A stretch of DNA of 10,732 nt, from assembly GCA_938082955.1 (NCBI GenBank), contig CALKDE010000245.1, positions 1 through 10,732 of the forward strand, written 5' to 3'. This document shows positions 7,228 through 10,732 of the stretch, piece by piece. The notes beneath the pieces are model-generated. The model searched no databases and was not told the origin of the DNA. It saw nothing but the letters and a program-made list of their open reading frames with translations. The stretch comes from an uncultured Pseudomonadales bacterium. Its GTDB lineage: Bacteria; Pseudomonadota; Gammaproteobacteria; Pseudomonadales; Pseudohongiellaceae. Each line of letters begins with the position of its first letter. The first letter of the stretch is position 1. The position numbers were made by a program, and so were the translations under genes.

Positions 7228-7233
7228 GGGATC

Positions 7234-8376
7234 CTAGTCTGCCTGCTTTCTTAGAAAGGCGGGAATATCAAGGTAGTCCATGTCGGTATCTGCACCCACA
7301 ACCGCAGCAGATGCGCGTGAAGAAGCCTGCCTGCGCATTCCCGCTGGCTTATCAAGCTGACGGTAATCGGGTGTTATGCCCCTGTTAGTGTTGTCCACAA
7401 CTTTAGTGGGCTTCGCGTGCTTATCTCCTAAACCCGTAGCTACGACAGTAACGCGCATTTCATTCTCGAGGCTTGGGTCGATCACTGTGCCAACCACTAC
7501 CGTTGCATCATCTGAAGCAAATTCTTCGATAGTGTCACCAACCTCAGAAAATTCACCCAAAGATAGATTCTCTCCAGCTGTGATATTAACCAAAATTCCG
7601 CGCGCGCCTTGCAGGTTCACGTCTTCTAATAGCGGGCTGCGAATCGCAGCCTCTGCTGCCTCCCGAGCCCGATCAGCGCCAACTGCCGCACCCGTACCCA
7701 TCATAGCCATGCCCATCTCAGACATGACCGTCTTAACATCAGCGAAGTCCACGTTAATCATGCCTGGGTTCATGATTAAATCGGCAATGCCTTTCACCGC
7801 GCCTAATAGCACATCGTTAGCGGCTTTAAATGCTTCTAGCAGCGTTGCTTCTTTACCCAGTACGTCCAACAATTTTTCATTCGGGATAGTAATTAGAGAG
7901 TCCACATGCTCTGTGAGCAGCTGAATACCCTCTTCCGCAATCTTTGAACGCTTTTTACCCTCGAAGGGGAAAGGCCGGGTCACGATCGCGACGGTTAGGA
8001 TGCCCATCTCGCGAGCCACCTCGGCAACGATAGGCGCGGCGCCAGTTCCTGTCCCGCCACCCATACCGGCCGTGATAAATACCATATCTGCGCCGGATAA
8101 AATTTCAGCGATCTCATCCCTATCTTCCAACGCTGCCTGTCGACCGATCTCAGGATTTGCCCCCGCACCAAGACCTTTGGTTATATTGCTACCCATCTGT
8201 AATATCGTCTTGGCTTTTAGGTTATGCAGCGCCTGTGCATCTGTGTTTGCACAGATAAACTCCACACCCTCGACCTGGTTATTAATCATATGGTGCACAG
8301 CGTTTCCGCCCCCACCACCAACGCCTATGACTTTAATTTCAGCGCTCTGCGCAACATTCTCGACTAATTCAAACAT
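7234..8376 (-). CDS. ftsZ: Cell division protein FtsZ
   Basis: Tubulin-like GTPase that polymerises at mid-cell to form the Z ring. The 380-residue length is typical. The GTP-binding domain carries the glycine-rich T1 loop GVGGGGGNAV (about 18-27), NTDAQAL (about 44-50) and the tubulin signature GGGTGTG (106-112). The T7 synergy loop is NPGMINVDFADVK (about 203-215), with the catalytic aspartates at about 210 and 213. After a short variable linker of about 50 residues, the C-terminal conserved peptide DYLDIPAFLRKQAD binds FtsA and ZipA. The linker is short, as in E. coli. The gene sits 59 bases after ftsA and has a good ribosome-binding site. It ends the dcw cluster, and a stem-loop begins 6 bases after its stop codon. 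No missing residues are apparent. Confidence 0.99.
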   Translation of the reverse strand: MFELVENVAQSAEIKVIGVGGGGGNAVHHMINNQVEGVEFICANTDAQALHNLKAKTILQMGSNITKGLGAGANPEIGRQAALEDRDEIAEILSGADMVFITAGMGGGTGTGAAPIVAEVAREMGILTVAIVTRPFPFEGKKRSKIAEEGIQLLTEHVDSLITIPNEKLLDVLGKEATLLEAFKAANDVLLGAVKGIADLIMNPGMINVDFADVKTVMSEMGMAMMGTGAAVGADRAREAAEAAIRSPLLEDVNLQGARGILVNITAGENLSLGEFSEVGDTIEEFASDDATVVVGTVIDPSLENEMRVTVVATGLGDKHAKPTKVVDNTNRGITPDYRQLDKPAGMRRQASSRASAAVVGADTDMDYLDIPAFLRKQAD

Positions 8377-8380
8377 ATAG

Positions 8381-8387
8381 CCCTCTC
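8381..8387 (-). promoter_or_regulatory. ftsZ ribosome-binding site
   Basis: The minus strand reads GAGAGGG, followed 4 bases later by the ftsZ ATG (5 bases from the core GAGG). This is among the strongest Shine-Dalgarno matches in the window, in keeping with the high expression FtsZ needs compared with FtsA and FtsQ. Confidence 0.6.
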
Positions 8388-8435
8388 ATTTATAATTCTT
8401 TTACTGTATTGGTTGTTGACTAATTAAGGTTAAAA

Positions 8436-9671
8436 CTAAAAATTTCCTTGGAGCCAGCTCTTTACTCTGTCCACAATTTGAATCCGTGACTCGCTCTTAG
8501 ACTCGATTCCACCTCTTTCCTGGTATTGCTTTAAGCCGTACAGCAACAATCCAACACCAGTAGAATAGATTGGGTTTCTTACAATATCGGCTAACCCACT
8601 GATATTATGAGGCGCTCCGATGCGTACCGGCGCATGGAATATTTCTTCAGCCAGATCCACAACGCCTTCCATTTTGCTAGTACCGCCGGTTAGGACAATG
8701 CCCGCTGCTAGCAGATTTTCGAACCCACTTCGCTGCAACTCGGCTTGCACTAGTGTAAATAACTCGTCATAGCGCGGTTCAACCACCTCGGCCAAGGCCT
8801 GCCTGGAAAGTTCTCTTGGCGCTCGATCTCCGACGCTAGGAACCTTCAGAGTCTCGTCGGCACTGGCCAATTGAGTCAGAGCGCAGGCATATTTGATCTT
8901 TATCTCTTCTGCGTTTTCGGTCGGCGTTCGAAGGGCCATGGCTATATCATTCGTTACCTGATCGCCCGCAATCGGAATGACACCCGTGTGGCGTATAGCG
9001 CCTTCTGTAAAAATTGCGATATCAGTAGTGCCTCCGCCAATATCCACGAGACAAACACCGAGTTCTTTCTCATCATCGGTAAGAACACTGTAGGCGGAGG
9101 CCAATTGTTCTAAAATAATTTCCTCAGTCTCTAAAGAGCAGCGCTTAATGCATTTCTCAATATTCTGTACTGCGTTAATCGCACAGGTGACCAGATGGAC
9201 CTTCGCCTCAAGACGAACACCGGACATACCCAGCGGCTCTTTAACACCTTCCTGCGAATCGATGATGTATTCCTGCGGAAGTATATGCAGAACTTTCTGG
9301 TCAGCGGGGATAGCAACAGCTTGCGCCGCATCAATAACGCGCTCGATATCAGCCTTTATGACCTCGCCGTCTCGAATCGCCACGATCCCATGAGAATTCA
9401 TGCTCCGGATATGACTGCCGGCAATACCTGCATAAACTGAATGAATCTGGCACCCCGCCATAAGCTCTGCTTCTTCGATTGCACGCTGAATGGATTCAAC
9501 GGTCGATTCGATATTGACTACAGTGCCCTTCTTAAGTCCGCGAGAACGGTGACTGCCAATGCCGACGATATCCAAACCGCCATCGGAGTTTATATCCCCA
9601 ACTATCGCCACGACCTTGGAAGTGCCAATATCCAATCCAACGATCATGTTTTCGTTTGCTGATTCATTCAT
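8436..9671 (-). CDS. ftsA: Cell division protein FtsA
   Basis: Actin-like ATPase that tethers FtsZ filaments to the cytoplasmic membrane and recruits later divisome proteins. With the start chosen here it has 411 residues. The first phosphate-binding motif GLDIGTSKV is at residues 12-20, and the FtsA-specific 1C (SHS2) domain begins near residue 84. The second phosphate motif VDIGGGTTDIAIF is at about 209-221, and the adenosine motif GIVLTGGTSKMEG at about 324-336. The extreme C-terminus (about residues 397-411, with VKSWLQGNF) is the amphipathic membrane-targeting helix. The frame stays open for ten codons upstream to an ATG at 9701. The ATG at 9669-9671 is preferred because it has a GGAGA ribosome-binding site 9 bases upstream and gives the family's usual short N-terminus. 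It lies 51 bases after ftsQ. Confidence 0.97.
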   Translation of the reverse strand: MNESANENMIVGLDIGTSKVVAIVGDINSDGGLDIVGIGSHRSRGLKKGTVVNIESTVESIQRAIEEAELMAGCQIHSVYAGIAGSHIRSMNSHGIVAIRDGEVIKADIERVIDAAQAVAIPADQKVLHILPQEYIIDSQEGVKEPLGMSGVRLEAKVHLVTCAINAVQNIEKCIKRCSLETEEIILEQLASAYSVLTDDEKELGVCLVDIGGGTTDIAIFTEGAIRHTGVIPIAGDQVTNDIAMALRTPTENAEEIKIKYACALTQLASADETLKVPSVGDRAPRELSRQALAEVVEPRYDELFTLVQAELQRSGFENLLAAGIVLTGGTSKMEGVVDLAEEIFHAPVRIGAPHNISGLADIVRNPIYSTGVGLLLYGLKQYQERGGIESKSESRIQIVDRVKSWLQGNF

Positions 9672-9680
9672 CGTTCGAAT

Positions 9681-9685
9681 TCTCC
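9681..9685 (-). promoter_or_regulatory. Ribosome-binding site that decides the ftsA start
   Basis: On the minus strand GGAGA lies here, with 9 bases between it and the ATG at 9669-9671. This spacing favours the internal methionine over the upstream in-frame ATG at 9701, which would add MRTVVWRIRT to the N-terminus. Confidence 0.7.
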
Positions 9686-9722
9686 AGACAACGGTTCTCA
9701 AAAGATGTTTGGTGGAACTGAA

Positions 9723-10538
9723 TCACCGAATTGCCACTCCTGTAAAACCTGACTCGGTCTCGCGTACCGCTATGCCGTTTCCGTATCTCAAGTCAATAGA
9801 GTAAAACTGGGATGATTGCTGGAACGGCTGACTCGTATAAAAATCGATAAAACGCTGCGTCTTCTCGAATACATCATCTCTGCCGGCAACAACCTGTATT
9901 TGTTCATTCAATAAGTATTCCCAGCTACCACGTTTGCTTAGGCTCAATCCCGAGAGGAGCAATCCTGCTGGAAATAAAATCTGGTTGAGCTTCTGGTACT
10001 GCAACATCACAGCCGCCTGACTGTCCTCAGGCCCCGCAAGCAAAGGCAATGCGCTTAACTCTAGCAAGCTGTCAGGCTGAAATATTTCACCGTATTGATT
10101 TAGTAATTGCTCGTTACCCCATCGGGCTATGCCAACTTGTTCTATCAGATGCAGTGATAGCGTGCTTGGCCAGATTCGTGTCACTGACGCCTGCAGGATC
10201 CACGAGTGAAGTTCAAGTTTTTGCTTCGCCTCGACAACATCAAAATCGAAGAAGCCACTCCCCATAAAAGGAGCTAACACCTTACTGACCTCGGCCTCAC
10301 TTATCCTTTGCCACTGGTTTTCGATTCTAACCTTACTGACTGGACGATTTATAAAACCGGAAATGTTCGCTCTGTTTTGAACCATCAGCAAAGCAACACA
10401 AGCCAACGCCCCCGCAAGAGCGAAGAGCCCCCGTTTGCCCGATGACTTAGGCTTAAGCGGTTGATTTCTTGAATTGGAATTGCGGCGAGTTGAATGTATT
10501 CCGCTTCCAGTTCTAATTGCTCTGTTTGTAGTTGACAT
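9723..10538 (-). CDS. ftsQ: Cell division protein FtsQ
   Basis: Bitopic inner-membrane divisome protein that bridges early components (FtsA, FtsZ) and late ones through the FtsQ-FtsB-FtsL complex. The 271-residue product is close to the usual size. Residues 1-36 are a basic, Ser/Asn-rich cytoplasmic tail. One hydrophobic membrane segment covers about residues 37-54 (GLFALAGALACVALLMV). A periplasmic POTRA-like domain follows at about 66-135 (VSKVRIEN through SLHLIEQVGIARW). The beta-rich FtsQ domain fills the rest, including the segment NQYGEIFQP and a late DLRYGNGIAVR strand region. The ATG at 10536-10538 follows the ddlB stop by 4 bases, and no strong Shine-Dalgarno sequence is visible, so ribosomes finishing ddlB probably help start it. 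FtsQ is weakly conserved in sequence, so the call rests on topology, motif order and its position between ddlB and ftsA. Confidence 0.95.
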   Translation of the reverse strand: MSTTNRAIRTGSGIHSTRRNSNSRNQPLKPKSSGKRGLFALAGALACVALLMVQNRANISGFINRPVSKVRIENQWQRISEAEVSKVLAPFMGSGFFDFDVVEAKQKLELHSWILQASVTRIWPSTLSLHLIEQVGIARWGNEQLLNQYGEIFQPDSLLELSALPLLAGPEDSQAAVMLQYQKLNQILFPAGLLLSGLSLSKRGSWEYLLNEQIQVVAGRDDVFEKTQRFIDFYTSQPFQQSSQFYSIDLRYGNGIAVRETESGFTGVAIR

Positions 10539-10542
10539 CTTC

Positions 10543-10731
10543 TTAGTTCGCGGCTTGCTCTAGCTCTAATACGGTTAATAACAAATCATCGAAATCGATC
10601 CCAGACTTCTTTGCTGCTACAGGCACAAAGCTGTGGTCAGTCATACCAGGAATCGTATTTAATTCCAGCAGGTAGAACTCACCACTTTCATCCTGCATAA
10701 CATCTACCCTAGCCAAGCCCTTACAATCCAG
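10543..10731 (-). CDS. ddlB: D-alanine--D-alanine ligase, C-terminal fragment (runs off the window)
   Basis: Partial gene: the last 62 codons are present and end in TAA at 10543-10545, and the start lies beyond the right edge. Ddl is the cytoplasmic ATP-grasp ligase that joins two D-alanines for the peptidoglycan precursor UDP-MurNAc-pentapeptide. The visible tail contains the family's C-terminal signature: GLARVDV, then the metal and substrate segment ELNTIPGMT followed by DHSFVP. The C-terminal helix ends in LELEQAAN. The stop is only 4 bases upstream of the ftsQ start, the usual ddlB-ftsQ arrangement, which suggests translational coupling. The symbol ddlB rests on this position within the dcw cluster. 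A ddlA-type paralogue would share the motif but not normally the neighbourhood. Confidence 0.93.
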   Translation of the reverse strand: MDCKGLARVDVMQDESGEFYLLELNTIPGMTDHSFVPVAAKKSGIDFDDLLLTVLELEQAAN

Positions 10732-10732
10732 A

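Larger units (their letters stand above)
6900..7233. other. ftsZ-lpxC intergenic interval, 334 bases
   Basis: No complete gene can be supported here on either strand. Reading in the direction of transcription, it holds an imperfect stem-loop (7227-7192) and then two short, mutually exclusive inverted repeats: GCCG/CGGC at 7186-7171 and the palindrome GCCTTAGTTAAGGC at 7172-7159. A promoter candidate follows at about 7125-7097, then a perfect 6-bp hairpin (7067-7053), and a stop-free frame ending at 6966. It is several times longer than the roughly 100-base ftsZ-lpxC gap of E. coli. An open frame of 95 codons on the plus strand (6841-7128) overlaps the lpxC start and has no family resemblance, so I treat it as chance. 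Confidence 0.6.

Noticed and set aside
7376..7924. A 182-codon plus-strand open frame opposite ftsZ
   Set aside because: It lies wholly antisense to the highly conserved ftsZ sequence, is low in complexity (Ser/Ala/Thr/Pro-rich), and has no family resemblance. It is a by-product of ftsZ codon use.
8000..8380. A 126-codon plus-strand open frame opposite the ftsZ 5' half
   Set aside because: Antisense to the GTP-binding region; its Pro/Ala/Ile runs mirror Gly-rich codons on the coding strand.

Overview
This window is a conserved chromosomal block from a gammaproteobacterium. It covers the distal end of the dcw (division and cell wall) cluster and the genes that usually follow it. All nine genes lie on the minus strand, so transcription runs from high to low coordinates: ddlB (3' end only), ftsQ, ftsA, ftsZ, lpxC, an M23-family (LytM-type) peptidase gene, secA, argJ, mutT. 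The order ddlB-ftsQ-ftsA-ftsZ-lpxC...secA...mutT matches E. coli. An M23 peptidase gene in the place of secM, and argJ between secA and mutT, resemble the arrangement in Pseudomonas-type and marine gammaproteobacteria. Base composition looks moderate. I cannot name a genus from sequence alone.

Layout: 10731-8436 carries ddlB', ftsQ and ftsA, which are tightly packed with gaps of 4 and 51 bases. ftsZ (8376-7234) follows 59 bases later. A 334-base gene-poor interval (6900-7233) separates ftsZ from lpxC. It holds an imperfect stem-loop just after the ftsZ stop, a candidate extended -10 promoter, a perfect short hairpin and a short open frame of uncertain meaning. lpxC (6899-5988) is followed by the M23 gene (5881-4952), secA (4842-2074), argJ (2022-805) and mutT (795-364), with gaps of 106, 109, 51 and 9 bases. 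The last 363 bases (1-363) are AT-rich, and I can support no gene there.

Functionally, the block joins precursor synthesis for peptidoglycan (Ddl), divisome assembly (FtsQ, FtsA, FtsZ), lipid A synthesis (LpxC), envelope remodelling (M23 peptidase), protein export (SecA), arginine biosynthesis (ArgJ) and nucleotide-pool sanitation (MutT). Every full-length protein looks intact, with its key catalytic or binding motifs in place. I see no mobile element, CRISPR array, tRNA, rRNA or sign of recent transfer.

I looked for a novel system and did not find convincing evidence of one. The points most worth a second look are non-coding: the long ftsZ-lpxC interval with its stem-loops and possible short reading frame, the lack of any secM-like leader before secA, and the uncoupled-looking GTG start of mutT.
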